This document shows, piece after piece, positions 9,752-19,042 of a stretch of 64,000 bases of DNA. Numbering within the stretch: position 1 is the stretch's first letter; every line of letters starts with the position of its first letter. Made by a program: the position numbers and the translations under genes. The stretch is from Muribaculum intestinale (GTDB lineage Bacteria > Bacteroidota > Bacteroidia > Bacteroidales > Muribaculaceae): NCBI RefSeq assembly GCF_002201515.1, contig NZ_CP021421.1, forward strand, positions 930,001 to 994,000. Direction: 5' to 3'. A model generated the notes under the pieces. The model was not told the origin of the DNA. It was given only the letters and a program-made list of their open reading frames with translations, and ran no database searches.

Positions 9752-11560
9752 CTATTGTGCGTACATGGCCTCAATCAAGTCGGCATATTTGGTATTAATC
9801 ACCGGGCGCTTTATCTTAAGCGTATTTGTAAGCTCGCCGCCTTCCATTGTGAATTCCTTGGGAAGGAGGGTGAAGCGCTTTATCTTCTCGTAGTTGGCAA
9901 AGCCTTTTTCCAGCTTCTCGATACGCTCCTGAATCATACGGTTGATTTCGGAATTGGCCACAAGATCGGCCATGGACTTATAGCTTATTTTCTTCTTTTC
10001 CGCATACTCACGCAGGGCGTCAAGAGCCGGCACGATAATGGCTGTCACATATTTGCGGCGGTCGCCGATTACGGCCACCTGCTCGATATACTTGTCCTCG
10101 CCGAGGCGGCTTTCAATAGCCTGCGGAGCGATGTATTTTCCGTTGGATGTCTTGAAGAGATCCTTGATACGGTCGGTAAGTATGAGCGCTCCCGTATTGT
10201 CAATACGTCCGGCGTCGCCTGTGCGGAACCATCCGTCGGGGGTGAACGCCTCGGCTGTGGCTTCAGGCTTATTGTAGTATCCGGTCATTATAGTAGGCCC
10301 GTTGACGAGAATCTCGTTGTTCTCGCCGATTTTTACCTGCACGCGCGGTATGACGGTACCTACGGTACCTACTTCATAGCCTACGGCAGGATAACAGGTG
10401 ACGGTAGCGGTGGTCTCGGAGAGTCCGTAGCCGACCATTATGTTGATTCCGCAGGAATGGAGGAACTCGCATATGGTATCGCTCAACGGGGCGCCGGCGG
10501 TGGGGAAAATGTTGCCGTTATTGATGCCTATCACTTTACGGAGCGGAGTGAACACGCGAGCATCGAAGAAGCGATACTCCATTTCGAGCAATGCCGGAAC
10601 CTTACGGCCAATACGCTTATAGTCGAGATTGCGACGGCGTCCCACGGCAAGGGCGCGGCGCACCATCACCTTCTGGAAAGCGTTCATACGGTGTATCTTG
10701 GCCTGTACGGCGGCGTACACTTTCTCCCAGAAGCGAGGCACTGAACACATGCATGTCGGCGTGGTCTCGCGGATTGAGTTCTGTATGTCGCGTGGGTCGA
10801 GATTCACGTATACCTTCATGCCTACGTAGAGACACACGTAGGTCCATCCTTTCTCGAATATGTGGCTAAGCGGCAGAAAGCAAATCGATGTATCTGCATC
10901 GGAAATCGATGTCAGGCGCTCGACATGCATAGGCAATGTGGCCGAGAAACAGCTGTGGGGAAGCATGGCTCCTTTGGGCTCTCCGGTAGTGCCTGAGGTG
11001 TATATCAGGGTGGCGATATCCTCCGGAATGGCTTCATCGATGCGACGTTGTACCTCCCGGCGGCTTTCTTCCGGGGCCTCTTCTCCGAGTTTAAGGAATT
11101 CAGAGAAGGTAAGGGTATCATTATCGTCGGGCTGGCGTTCCGACATGTCAAAAGCGATTATACGCTTGAGCGACGGGCATCGGCCGAGGGCTTTTCGAGC
11201 TATTTCGTAATGTTCCTGAGTGCCTGTGAAAAGTATCTTTATCCCGGCATCATTAATTATATATTCCACCTGTTCCTGGCTGCTTGTGGAGTATATCGAC
11301 ACCGAAGCCGCCCGGTTGGCATAGGCGGCAAAGTCGGCAACAAGAACCCCGGGACGGTTGGCAGAGAATACACCTATATTGTCGGCAGGCACCGCTCCAA
11401 GCCGTTCGAGGGCCATGGCAGCCTTGTCGACCATTTCGGCGAAACTGCGCCAGGAAATATCCACCCATGGATGAGTGGCTGCATCCTTAAAGCTCAGGGC
11501 CGCACGATCGCCATATTTTAACGCCTGCCTGTGAATGAGGCCGGTGAGTATGTTAGACAT
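9752..11560 (-). CDS. Long-chain fatty acid--CoA ligase (AMP-forming)
   Basis: 602 residues of the adenylate-forming superfamily. The P-loop-like motif [14 protein letters not shown] lies near residue 190, followed by GYGLSETTATVT, the hinge region WFRTGDAGRID and KDLFKTSNGKYIAP with the C-terminal catalytic lysine region. The layout matches bacterial FadD15-like long-chain acyl-CoA synthetases, which activate fatty acids as acyl-AMP and then acyl-CoA for lipid synthesis or turnover at the inner membrane face. No beta-oxidation genes are near. It is first in a leftward run with prfB and argB; the spacing of 57 bp leaves open whether they form one transcript. Confidence 0.9.
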   Translation of the reverse strand: MSNILTGLIHRQALKYGDRAALSFKDAATHPWVDISWRSFAEMVDKAAMALERLGAVPADNIGVFSANRPGVLVADFAAYANRAASVSIYSTSSQEQVEYIINDAGIKILFTGTQEHYEIARKALGRCPSLKRIIAFDMSERQPDDNDTLTFSEFLKLGEEAPEESRREVQRRIDEAIPEDIATLIYTSGTTGEPKGAMLPHSCFSATLPMHVERLTSISDADTSICFLPLSHIFEKGWTYVCLYVGMKVYVNLDPRDIQNSIRETTPTCMCSVPRFWEKVYAAVQAKIHRMNAFQKVMVRRALAVGRRRNLDYKRIGRKVPALLEMEYRFFDARVFTPLRKVIGINNGNIFPTAGAPLSDTICEFLHSCGINIMVGYGLSETTATVTCYPAVGYEVGTVGTVIPRVQVKIGENNEILVNGPTIMTGYYNKPEATAEAFTPDGWFRTGDAGRIDNTGALILTDRIKDLFKTSNGKYIAPQAIESRLGEDKYIEQVAVIGDRRKYVTAIIVPALDALREYAEKKKISYKSMADLVANSEINRMIQERIEKLEKGFANYEKIKRFTLLPKEFTMEGGELTNTLKIKRPVINTKYADLIEAMYAQ

Positions 11561-11650
11561 ACCTATATATCTGGTTAATTATTATCTTGATTCGGAGGCA
11601 TGGACGCAGATGCCCGTACGGCATGCATGACGATACGCCACCACATTCTG

Positions 11651-11658
11651 CAAATTTA
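11651..11658 (-). promoter_or_regulatory. -7 element of the acyl-CoA ligase promoter
   Basis: TAAATTTG on the minus strand, about 90 bp upstream of the ligase start. No clear -33 box. Apart from this and the hairpin at 11872-11914, I see nothing in the gap 11561-11946. Confidence 0.5.
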
Positions 11659-11871
11659 ACAAGAATGAAGTGATGAGGAGGAATTGAGTGGCTGCATTCT
11701 TCAATGATATTAACATTCATTTGTATTATGATAATATCAGACAATGCAAATTAACTCATTTTCACAAACTATAATATATGCATGGCATCTATCAGGCGAT
11801 GGCATATCAGCGGGATTATCGGACCAATCGACTACGCTCTGCGTATGCAGAATGCCTTATATGGCAATACA

Positions 11872-11914
11872 AAGACTACGGTATGTCAAAATGATTGTGA
11901 CATACCGTAGTCTT
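11872..11914 (-). terminator. Long hairpin after rplT
   Basis: A perfect 17-bp stem (11872-11888 with 11898-11914) with a 9-nt loop, 33 bp after the rplT stop. The minus-strand RNA continues with TTGTATTG, so the U-tract is poor. It probably ends the thrS-infC-rpmI-rplT transcript. Confidence 0.65.
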
Positions 11915-11946
11915 ATTTGTTTCTATTTTCGCGTCAGGCAAGCAGC

Positions 11947-12297
11947 TTATGCGTCCTTAACCTTGGCAACAACAGCCTTGAAAGCGGCGGGGTTGTTGAG
12001 GGCGAGGTCGGCGAGCACCTTGCGGTTGATAGCGATGCCTGATTTGTGGATGAGGCCCATGAGCTTGGAGTAAGAAAGATTCTCCTCGCGTGCGGCGGCG
12101 TTGATACGCTGAATCCAAAGAGCGCGGAAGTTGCGCTTCTTGTCCTTGCGGTCGCGGTAAGCGTATGTAAGACCCTTTTCCCAGGTATTCTTGGCTACGG
12201 TCCATACGTTCTTGCGGCAGCCGAAATAACCGCGGGTGAGTTTCAGGATTTTCTTACGACGTGCTCTTGAAGCAACATGGTTTACTGATCTTGGCAT
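11947..12297 (-). CDS. rplT: 50S ribosomal protein L20
   Basis: 116 residues, the usual L20 length, with the basic N-terminus [16 protein letters not shown] and the conserved [15 protein letters not shown] and [14 protein letters not shown] blocks. L20 binds 23S rRNA early in 50S assembly and in other bacteria represses its own operon. It is the last gene of thrS-infC-rpmI-rplT. The 155-bp spacer to rpmI is unusually long for this pair and holds a small perfect hairpin (12372-12388, 7-bp stem, 3-nt loop) that could be a control or processing site; this is inference. Confidence 0.98.
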   Translation of the reverse strand: MPRSVNHVASRARRKKILKLTRGYFGCRKNVWTVAKNTWEKGLTYAYRDRKDKKRNFRALWIQRINAAAREENLSYSKLMGLIHKSGIAINRKVLADLALNNPAAFKAVVAKVKDA

Positions 12298-12452
12298 TGT
12301 TTTGAATGATTTTGAATGTCAGCGGCTAAAGCTCTTTGGGCTGAACATTCGGTTAATGAAATTTTGTTGTTGAAGCCCTCGGGGCTTCGGAATCACGAAT
12401 TTACCTGCAAGAGCAGGAGAAAACGGGATGTCTCCCACACAGATGACACTGA

Positions 12453-12647
12453 TTAGAGAGCGAGGAGGTTGCGAACTTCCTTCTGGTCTACAGTAGCCAC
12501 GAGGCCGCTGTGGGTAAGGTTGCGCTTCTGCTTCTTGGTCTTTTTGGTGAGAATGTGGCTCTTGAAAGCGTGTTTTCTCTTGATCTTTCCTGATCCGGTA
12601 AGGGCGAACCTCTTTTTGGCACCGGAATTAGTCTTAATCTTAGGCAT
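12453..12647 (-). CDS. rpmI: 50S ribosomal protein L35
   Basis: 64 residues beginning [20 protein letters not shown], the standard L35 start, with the [14 protein letters not shown] core and a strongly basic composition. It is a small component of the large ribosomal subunit. It sits between infC (82 bp upstream) and rplT, the almost universal order. Confidence 0.98.
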   Translation of the reverse strand: MPKIKTNSGAKKRFALTGSGKIKRKHAFKSHILTKKTKKQKRNLTHSGLVATVDQKEVRNLLAL

Positions 12648-12729
12648 TTTGTTCGTTAATTAAAAGTATTTGTAGATGTGGCGCACAGGCGCCTTGATTT
12701 ACACTGTTGTCGACAGAGCGGCCAGAGCC

Positions 12730-13320
12730 TTACTTTGCCGGTTTTTTGGGAGAAAGCATGATGGTCATGCGCTTGCCTTCAAGCACCGGCATCTGCTCAA
12801 GTTTGCCGAGCTCTTCAAGGTCGTTGGCAAAGCGAAGAAGAAGCACCTCGCCCTGCTCCTTGAAAAGGATAGAACGTCCGCGGAAGAACACGTAGGCCTT
12901 TACCTTGGCGCCCTCTTTGAGGAAGCCCTGAGCATGCTTGAGCTTGAAGTTGTAGTCGTGATCGTCGGTCTGAGGTCCGAAACGTATCTCCTTCACAACT
13001 ACCTTGGTCGACTTGGCCTTCTGCTCCTTGAGTCGCTTTTTCTGCTGGTAAAGGAACTTCTGGTAGTCGAGAATCTTGCATACAGGAGGCACAGCCTTGG
13101 GAGAAATCTCCACGAGGTCAAGCTCCTGCTCTTGAGCAAGACGCAGAGCCTGCTGAATGGGATATACGCCATTTTCGACATTATCGCCGACAATGCGTAC
13201 TTCGCGGGCACGGATACGCTCGTTTATGGCATATGGTTCTTCTTTACGCGGAGCACCGCGGAAGGGGGGACGGTTGCCGCCTCTCTGCGGACCCGAGGGA
13301 TAAGATGGTTTGTTGTCCAT
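12730..13320 (-). CDS. infC: Translation initiation factor IF-3
   Basis: 196 residues. An N-terminal extension rich in P, G and R (about residues 1-28) precedes the IF3-N domain ([16 protein letters not shown]) and the IF3-C domain ([22 protein letters not shown]). IF-3 binds the 30S subunit, prevents premature 50S joining and checks the start codon. It starts with a normal ATG, unlike the AUU of E. coli infC. It follows thrS by only 9 bp, so the two are cotranscribed and probably translationally coupled. Confidence 0.97.
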   Translation of the reverse strand: MDNKPSYPSGPQRGGNRPPFRGAPRKEEPYAINERIRAREVRIVGDNVENGVYPIQQALRLAQEQELDLVEISPKAVPPVCKILDYQKFLYQQKKRLKEQKAKSTKVVVKEIRFGPQTDDHDYNFKLKHAQGFLKEGAKVKAYVFFRGRSILFKEQGEVLLLRFANDLEELGKLEQMPVLEGKRMTIMLSPKKPAK

Positions 13321-13329
13321 TCAGTAGGG

Positions 13330-15267
13330 TTATTGGTTAATCATGCTGGAGACCTCATCGGTCAAATATTTTGCAAAGGTAGTGATTTTCATCGTACCTT
13401 TATCGCCTTCGCCCTGTTTTCTTACAGAAACTTCATCATTTTGTGCTTCTTTTTCACCTACGATGAGCATGTAAGGTATGCGTTTGAGCTCGTTGTCGCG
13501 GATTTTCTTACCGATTTTCTCGTTACGGTCATCGACTATGGCGCGTACGTCAGCCTCGTTGAGTTCGGCGGCCACACGACGTGCATAATCGTTGAACTTC
13601 TCGGAAATGGGCAGTACGGCACACTGGTCGGGCACAAGCCAAAGGGGCAGTTTGCCGGCGGTGTGCTCGAGAAGTACGGCAACGAAGCGTTCGAGCGAGC
13701 CGAACGGTGCGCGATGTATCATTACCGGACGGTGCTTCTGGTTGTCGGCTCCGGTAAATTCAAGCTGGAAGCGCTCGGGGAGGTTGTAGTCGACCTGAAT
13801 AGTGCCGAGCTGCCAGCGGCGTCCGATGGCATCCTTCACCATGAAGTCGAGTTTGGGGCCATAGAATGCAGCCTCACCGAGTTCGGTGCGGGCATTGAGA
13901 CCCTTTTCGGCGCATGCCTCGATAATGGCGTTCTCGGCGAGATGCCAGTTTTCGTCAGAGCCAATATACTTCTCCTTATTATTGGGGTCGCGAAGCGAAA
14001 TCTGCGCCTCGAAGTTGTCGAATTTAAGAGCCTTGAAGATGTAGAATATAATATCCATCACCTTGAGGAACTCATCCTTAATCTGGTCGGGAGCACAGAA
14101 GATGTGGGCATCATCCTGAGTAAAACCGCGCACACGGGTAAGACCGTGGAGCTCGCCACTCTGCTCGTAGCGGTACACTGTACCGAACTCGGCAAGACGC
14201 AGAGGCAGGTCGCGGTAGCTGCGGGGCGAGCTACGGTAAATCTCGCAGTGGTGAGGACAGTTCATCGGCTTGAGCAGATATTCCTCGCCTTCCTCGGGGG
14301 TGTGTATGGGCTGGAATGAATCCTTGCCATACTTGGCATAGTGGCCCGAGGTAACATAAAGGTTCTTGTTGCCGATATGAGGAGTGATTACCTGAAGATA
14401 GCCGTAGCGCTTCTGTATCTTGCGCAGGAACTGCTCAAGACGGTCACGCAGAGCGGCACCCTTCGGGAGCCAGAGCGGAAGTCCTGCGCCTACATTGGGC
14501 GAGAATGCAAACAGCTCCATCTCTTTGCCTATCTTGCGGTGGTCGCGTTTCTTGGCCTCTTCGAGCATCACGAGATACTCATCGAGCATCTTTTTCTTGG
14601 GGAAGGTGATGCCATAGACGCGAACAAGCTGGTTGCGCTTTTCGTCGCCACGCCAGTATGCGCCGGCAAGCGAAAGGATTTTCACAGCCTTGATAGGTGC
14701 AGTAGTAGGAAGGTGCGGACCACGACACAGGTCGGTGAACGCGCCCTGTGTATATGTGGTGATGTGGCCGTCCTCAAGCTCGGATATAAGCTCGCACTTA
14801 TATTCCTCGCCACGGTCACCGAACATCTTCAAGGCATCGTCCTTAGAGATGTCTGCACGCACGATAGACTCTTTTTTCTGGGCCAGCTCAATCATCTTGG
14901 CTTCGATAGCGGGGAAGTCGGCCGATGTGATGGTGTTGCCATTGGGATCGATGTCGTAGTAGAAGCCATTCTCAATGGCCGGACCGATACCGAACTTTAC
15001 GCCCGGATACAGTTCCTGAAGAGCTTCGGCGAGCAGGTGGGCCGACGAGTGCCAGAAAGCGTGCTTGCCTTCGGCATCGTCCCACTTGAACAGCTTTATC
15101 TCGGCATCTTCGGTTATGGGGCGTGATATATCCCACTCAGCGCCGTTGACAGTAGCGGCAAGAATGTCCTGAGCGAGACGGGTGCTGATGCTCTCGGCAA
15201 TCTGGAGCGGGGTAGTGCCGGGCTCATACTGCCGGGTGCTTTTGTCGGGGAATGTAATCGTAATCAT
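13330..15267 (-). CDS. thrS: Threonine--tRNA ligase
   Basis: 645 residues from the ATG giving [15 protein letters not shown]. An in-frame ATG at 15420 would add 51 residues without family similarity and would include the promoter, so it is rejected. Domains in order: TGS (about 1-60), the editing domain with [11 protein letters not shown], the class II catalytic core with the zinc-ligand region NCPHHCEIY and the motif 2-like [14 protein letters not shown], and the anticodon-binding domain. It charges tRNA-Thr in the cytoplasm. It leads the operon with infC, rpmI and rplT. Confidence 0.97.
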   Translation of the reverse strand: MITITFPDKSTRQYEPGTTPLQIAESISTRLAQDILAATVNGAEWDISRPITEDAEIKLFKWDDAEGKHAFWHSSAHLLAEALQELYPGVKFGIGPAIENGFYYDIDPNGNTITSADFPAIEAKMIELAQKKESIVRADISKDDALKMFGDRGEEYKCELISELEDGHITTYTQGAFTDLCRGPHLPTTAPIKAVKILSLAGAYWRGDEKRNQLVRVYGITFPKKKMLDEYLVMLEEAKKRDHRKIGKEMELFAFSPNVGAGLPLWLPKGAALRDRLEQFLRKIQKRYGYLQVITPHIGNKNLYVTSGHYAKYGKDSFQPIHTPEEGEEYLLKPMNCPHHCEIYRSSPRSYRDLPLRLAEFGTVYRYEQSGELHGLTRVRGFTQDDAHIFCAPDQIKDEFLKVMDIIFYIFKALKFDNFEAQISLRDPNNKEKYIGSDENWHLAENAIIEACAEKGLNARTELGEAAFYGPKLDFMVKDAIGRRWQLGTIQVDYNLPERFQLEFTGADNQKHRPVMIHRAPFGSLERFVAVLLEHTAGKLPLWLVPDQCAVLPISEKFNDYARRVAAELNEADVRAIVDDRNEKIGKKIRDNELKRIPYMLIVGEKEAQNDEVSVRKQGEGDKGTMKITTFAKYLTDEVSSMINQ

Positions 15268-15317
15268 TCTGTGATAATATGTAAGAGGGCACAGATTGCC
15301 CACGTAAAAACTGACTG

Positions 15318-15349
15318 CAAATGTCGGATATTTTTCTGACACATGCAAA
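15318..15349 (-). promoter_or_regulatory. Candidate promoter of the thrS operon
   Basis: On the minus strand TTTG (15346-15349), then 20 bp, then GACATTTG (15318-15325). The spacing is right for the Bacteroidetes promoter, but the -7 element departs from TAnnTTTG at its first base. The predicted leader is about 45 nt. No T-box or classical operator is apparent. Confidence 0.45.
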
Positions 15350-15464
15350 TCTTTGATGTTATTATTCTCTCGACTGAGGATTAAAGGGTTATGAGACGGC
15401 AAAAGCACCTTATCACCCATAGGCGGAATCCATAATGAAATTTTGCATTAATTTTTTTGCCGAA

Positions 15465-15499
15465 TTTGTTGGAAAATCAAAAAATAGGCACTACCTTTG
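15465..15499 (+). promoter_or_regulatory. Promoter of the tRNA gene
   Basis: TACCTTTG at 15492-15499 with TTG-containing -33 candidates at 15465-15471 (TTTGTTG). The tRNA begins 11 bp after the -7 element, so only a very short leader is removed. Confidence 0.65.
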
Positions 15500-15510
15500 C
15501 ACTCACAAAT

Positions 15511-15584
15511 GGCGGGATAGCTCAGTTGGTTAGAGCGTCGGATTCATAACCCGGAGGTCCCGAGTTCAATTCTCGGTCCCGCTA
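15511..15584 (+). tRNA. tRNA with CAT anticodon (elongator Met, or Ile2)
   Basis: A 74-nt cloverleaf: acceptor GGCGGGA with TCCCGCT, D arm GCTCAGTTGGTTAGAGC, anticodon loop TTCATAA, T arm CCGAG-TTCAATT-CTCGG, discriminator A. CCA is not encoded (ACA follows). The CAT anticodon fits elongator Met; a lysidine-modified Ile2 cannot be excluded by eye. An initiator is unlikely because base 1 is G rather than C. Two details are odd: position 1-72 is G-U, and position 31-39 of the anticodon stem is A-C, a mismatch. Confidence 0.93.
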
Positions 15585-15587
15585 CAG

Positions 15588-15626
15588 CAGTACCACAACG
15601 GACATCCGTTGTGGTACTGACTTTTT
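15588..15626 (+). terminator. Terminator of the tRNA gene
   Basis: A 13-bp perfect stem (15588-15600 with 15607-15619), a 6-nt loop, then ACTTTTTAT. It starts 4 bp after the tRNA end. This is a canonical rho-independent terminator on the plus strand. Confidence 0.85.
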
Positions 15627-15680
15627 ATATACCTGCGTTCAACGCTTCATTTAGACTGACGGATTTTTGCATATACATTA

Positions 15681-15730
15681 TATAATACAGCAAGGACTAC
15701 GAAATGTTCCGTAGTCCTTGCTGTATTATA
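15681..15730. terminator. 21-bp perfect hairpin downstream of guaA
   Basis: Arms 15681-15701 and 15710-15730 pair perfectly over 21 bp with an 8-nt loop, 18 bp after the guaA stop. There is no U-tract on either strand. Its core (GACTACG with CGTAGTC) is shared with the hairpin after rplT at 11872-11914. Probably a transcript end or stabilising structure for guaA. Confidence 0.6.
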
Positions 15731-15747
15731 TTGACCTGTGGGGTGAA

Positions 15748-17271
15748 TTATTCCCACTCGATTGTTGCCGGCGGCTTGGAGGAGATGTCGTAGCAGACGC
15801 GGTTGACACCTTTAACCTTATTGATAATGTCGTTGGAGACCTTGGCCATGAAATCGTAAGGCAGATGAGCCCAGTCGGCTGTCATGGCGTCGGTAGATGT
15901 AACGGCACGGAGTGCGACAGCTCGTTCATAGGTGCGTTCGTCGCCCATCACTCCTACACTCTGCACGGGGAGGAGAATCGCACCTGCCTGCCATACCTGG
16001 TCGTACAGTCCCCATTCGTGCAGGGCAGAGATGAATATGTCGTCGGCATTCTGAAGCACGGCCACCTTTTCGGGGGTGATGTCGCCAAGAATGCGCACGG
16101 CAAGCCCGGGGCCGGGGAACGGATGGCGCTTGATAAGATGCTCAGGCATTCCGAGCTCGCGGCCAACAGCGCGTACCTCATCCTTGAAGAGAAGACGCAA
16201 CGGCTCACAGAGCTTAAGATTCATCTTCTCGGGCAGACCGCCTACGTTGTGATGGCTCTTGATGGTCGTGCCGGTGATAGAGAGCGACTCGATACAGTCG
16301 GGATAGATGGTGCCTTGGGCGAGCCATTTCACATCCTTTATCTTGTGGGCCTCGCGGTCAAACACGTCGATGAATCCCTTGCCGATAATCTTGCGTTTGC
16401 GCTCGGGATCGGTCACTCCGGCGAGTTCGGCGAAGAATTCGGCCGAAGCATCGACTCCGATAACATTGAGTCCGAGACATTCGTAATCGTGGAGCACATT
16501 GGCAAACTCATTCTTGCGAAGCATGCCATGGTCTACGAATATACAGGTAAGGTTCTTTCCGATAGCCTTGTTGAGCAACACGGCAGCTACAGAGGAATCA
16601 ACACCACCCGACAGACCGAGCACAACCTTGTCGTCGCCCAGCTGTTCTTTGAGTGCGGCCACAGTTGATTCGATAAATGAGGCGGCACTCCAGTCCTGGC
16701 GCGAGCCGCATATATCTACCACGAAGTTGCGCAACAACTCGGTACCCTGTACCGAATGGTACACCTCGGGATGGAACTGCACACCCCACAGTTGCTCGCC
16801 CTCGGCCTGATAGGCGGCAACGGCAACCTTGTCGGTCGATGCGATAATCTTGAAGTTGGAAGGGATTGAGGTAATGGTGTCGCCATGGCTCATCCATACC
16901 TGTGTAGAAGGCTCCAACCCCTTAAGCAGAGGATTGGCGGCATCAAATTTTTCAAGATGGGCACGACCGTATTCGCGGGTTCCGGCGGGTTCTACCGTAC
17001 CGCCGTTGGTGTAGGCCATAAACTGTGCGCCATAGCATATGCCGAGTATGGGCAGACGGCCACGGATGCCGTCGAGCGACATGCGGAACGCTTTTTCATC
17101 GTAGACCGAGAACGGACTACCTGAAAGGATAACGCCAATTACGGAAGGATCGTCGTGGGGAAACTTATTGTAAGGCACAATCTCGCAATAAGTGTTCAGC
17201 TCTCTCACACGGCGGCCAATCAGCTGGGTGGTCTGGCTTCCGAAATCGAGAATAATGATTTTCTGTTGCAT
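15748..17271 (-). CDS. guaA: GMP synthase (glutamine hydrolysing)
   Basis: 507 residues, the usual length. An N-terminal class I amidotransferase domain (about 1-185) has its nucleophile Cys in GICYGAQ and the His-Glu pair in QFHPEV. It is followed by the ATP-pyrophosphatase domain with the PP-loop [11 protein letters not shown] and the C-terminal dimerisation domain ending KPPATIEWE. It converts XMP to GMP in purine synthesis. It is a single leftward gene; its upstream region is now adjacent to the IS110 element, which may have replaced the natural -33 region. Confidence 0.97.
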   Translation of the reverse strand: MQQKIIILDFGSQTTQLIGRRVRELNTYCEIVPYNKFPHDDPSVIGVILSGSPFSVYDEKAFRMSLDGIRGRLPILGICYGAQFMAYTNGGTVEPAGTREYGRAHLEKFDAANPLLKGLEPSTQVWMSHGDTITSIPSNFKIIASTDKVAVAAYQAEGEQLWGVQFHPEVYHSVQGTELLRNFVVDICGSRQDWSAASFIESTVAALKEQLGDDKVVLGLSGGVDSSVAAVLLNKAIGKNLTCIFVDHGMLRKNEFANVLHDYECLGLNVIGVDASAEFFAELAGVTDPERKRKIIGKGFIDVFDREAHKIKDVKWLAQGTIYPDCIESLSITGTTIKSHHNVGGLPEKMNLKLCEPLRLLFKDEVRAVGRELGMPEHLIKRHPFPGPGLAVRILGDITPEKVAVLQNADDIFISALHEWGLYDQVWQAGAILLPVQSVGVMGDERTYERAVALRAVTSTDAMTADWAHLPYDFMAKVSNDIINKVKGVNRVCYDISSKPPATIEWE

Positions 17272-17303
17272 AGAAATATTAATCGGAGGGGATTTTCTGA
17301 CTG

Positions 17304-17311
17304 CAAATTTA
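17304..17311 (-). promoter_or_regulatory. -7 element of the guaA promoter
   Basis: TAAATTTG on the minus strand, 33 bp upstream of the guaA ATG. I see no good -33 box 19-21 bp further upstream, a place close to where the left end of the IS110 element must lie. Confidence 0.5.
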
Positions 17312-17329
17312 CATAAAAACAGCGAGATT

Positions 17330-18750
17330 TCTACACCGGCAGAATAAAAACAAGGCTGACGCGCCGATTTCTGTCCCCTCCTGCGTGCTCTTAGTCACAA
17401 TTTTAGTAATTTGGAGGAATAATTTAAATTCAATGGTATGGACAGAAACCGAACAGTCGCCGGCCTTGATGTCCACAAAGATAGCATTTATCTTTGTATT
17501 ATGGGGCATGACGAGGCCATCATTTTCGAAAAAACCTATGGAGTTCTTACTCCCGACCTGCGCCAGATGTGTAATGATATGACAGCCCGGGGCGTAACCG
17601 AGGCCGCCATGGAGAGTACAGCTGTATATTGGGTGCCCGTATGGAACGAGCTTTGCGGGTCGATGGAACTCAAGCTTGTCAATCCTTATTTCATCAAACA
17701 GCTTCCGGGACGCAAGAGCGATATCAAGGATGCCCAGTGGATAGCCGAATGTTTGCTGAAGAATCTTATCAGAGGAAGTTTCGTTCCCGAGACAATAGTT
17801 CAGGACATGCGCAAGCTTAACCGCCGCATCATGGATCTCAACGAAGATCTGACCTACAACACCAACAAGCTTGATGCGGCCCTTCAGCGCTGCGGGTTCA
17901 GGCTGAGCAACTACGTGAGCCGGATAAAGGGGAAAAGCTATCAGTCGGTACTTTCCTGCATAATCGACGGTGGGCGTGATCCGGGAAAGCTGATCGCCAA
18001 GGTTCATGGCCGCACCATCAACAAGCATGGCCGCCAGACGATAATGGCGGCCGTCACAGGCTGCTTCTCGGATACAGATATTATCATCTTCAGGCAGACT
18101 AAGGCGGTCATAGACCTGATAGAGGCACAGATGGCGGAATGCCAGAAGGAACTCACCGCCCTGTGCGGGAAACACTTTCCCCAGCAGTACAGACGTCTTC
18201 AGACCATCCCCGGAGTCAAGGAACGCGCGGCCACGGCAATAATTGCGGAGACAGGGGTTGACATGCAGATGTTTGCAACAGCGGCATCTCTTGTCGGATG
18301 GTGCGGACTCAAACCGCGAAACGATGTCAGCAATGGTCGCTACAAAAGCAGAAAAGTGACGCACGGAAACAGATATCTCAGAGAAATACTGATTGAAATC
18401 GCATGGGTCGCATCAAGAACCCGGAACTGTTTCTTCTCAAATTTCAGCTACGTCCAGACCACGGTCAAGAAAAAGAGCAGGATGAAAATTCAGGTGGCCA
18501 TCGCACGCAAGATACTCGTCGCCATATGGCACATGCTCTCCAAAGAGCAGGACTTCATCGACATCTACCTCAAAAGACTTGAGCAGCAGAGGCTCCTGGA
18601 GGAGCAACTCAAATCTTTCGAATCGAAAATGGCCTGAGGGCCATTCGACATACCTTCCGGTGCAATGTAATTAACTTTGTGGTGCATCGCAGCCCGGTTC
18701 GCAAATTTGCAATAGCATCGGAAGGAGTTGGATACCGGCATAAGCTAACC
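17330..18750 (+). mobile_element. IS110-family insertion sequence (ends approximate)
   Basis: The element is defined by the transposase at 17438-18637. IS110 elements lack classical terminal inverted repeats and usually make no clear target duplication, so the ends cannot be placed by eye. The left non-coding end cannot exceed about 160 bp because guaA starts at 17271. To the right there are about 400 non-coding bases with structure: a hairpin over the stop codon (about 18629-18645) and an 11-bp inverted repeat with one mismatch (18653-18663 with 18715-18725). Known IS110-family elements encode a bridge RNA in a non-coding end. Confidence 0.55.
17438..18637 (+). CDS. IS110-family transposase (DEDD recombinase)
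   Basis: 399 residues. The N-terminal RuvC-like DEDD domain shows AGLDVHKD (Asp11), AMESTAVYW (Glu59) and KSDIKDAQW (Asp95 and Asp98), the four acidic residues of the family. A coiled-coil middle is followed by the C-terminal Transposase_20 domain (TIPGVKERAATAIIAE, then SLVGWCGLKPRNDVS and HGNRYLRE), which carries the catalytic serine. The frame is intact, so the enzyme may be active. In characterised relatives, recombination is guided by a bridge RNA that pairs with target and donor DNA. There are no passenger genes and no second copy in the window. Confidence 0.93.
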   Translation: MDRNRTVAGLDVHKDSIYLCIMGHDEAIIFEKTYGVLTPDLRQMCNDMTARGVTEAAMESTAVYWVPVWNELCGSMELKLVNPYFIKQLPGRKSDIKDAQWIAECLLKNLIRGSFVPETIVQDMRKLNRRIMDLNEDLTYNTNKLDAALQRCGFRLSNYVSRIKGKSYQSVLSCIIDGGRDPGKLIAKVHGRTINKHGRQTIMAAVTGCFSDTDIIIFRQTKAVIDLIEAQMAECQKELTALCGKHFPQQYRRLQTIPGVKERAATAIIAETGVDMQMFATAASLVGWCGLKPRNDVSNGRYKSRKVTHGNRYLREILIEIAWVASRTRNCFFSNFSYVQTTVKKKSRMKIQVAIARKILVAIWHMLSKEQDFIDIYLKRLEQQRLLEEQLKSFESKMA

Positions 18751-18950
18751 AAGCTTGTAGAGGAAAGTAGCAATCTTATATCTATATTCCGCTGTCTAAT
18801 GACTGCCGGAACCCGTGTTTATGTACATTTGTCTCAGTTCTTGTCCGTTTATGGGGATATCACATTCTTATAAGGTAAATACGTTTTAGAGGAAAGTTAG
18901 CATAATTGCGGCATATATAAAAACATAGCGCATGGACCATGTAAAAAATA
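18638..18950. other. Non-coding stretch right of the IS110 transposase
   Basis: No convincing gene. It contains the structured right end of the IS element (inverted repeat 18653-18663/18715-18725, and the palindrome GCAAATTTGC at 18701-18710). It also holds a direct repeat of 15 of 16 bases, TAGAGGAAAGTAGCA at 18758 and TAGAGGAAAGTTAGCA at 18887-18902, 129 bp apart. A 64-codon open frame at 18679-18873 has no recognisable family and is not called. Confidence 0.5.
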
Positions 18951-18988
18951 AATAAGGTGTACCGCCGACATGTACGATACACCTTATT
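18951..18988 (-). terminator. Terminator at the end of the polysaccharide utilisation operon
   Basis: An 11-bp stem (18951-18961 with 18978-18988) with AT-rich flanks on both sides, 54 bp after the stop of the last operon gene at 19043. The AT flanks suit termination in either direction. Confidence 0.6.
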
Positions 18989-19042
18989 ATTTATAGAGTG
19001 ATTAATTACCGTTCTGTGTCCACAATGCGGGAAACACCTACA

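Noticed and set aside
12676..14319. 547-codon open frame antisense to infC and thrS
   Set aside because: It runs across two conserved genes and their junction; a by-product of codon use in a 50% GC genome.
17309..18364. 351-codon open frame antisense to the IS110 transposase
   Set aside because: It is the mirror frame of a clearly conserved transposase, its translation matches no family pattern, and it would start inside another gene.
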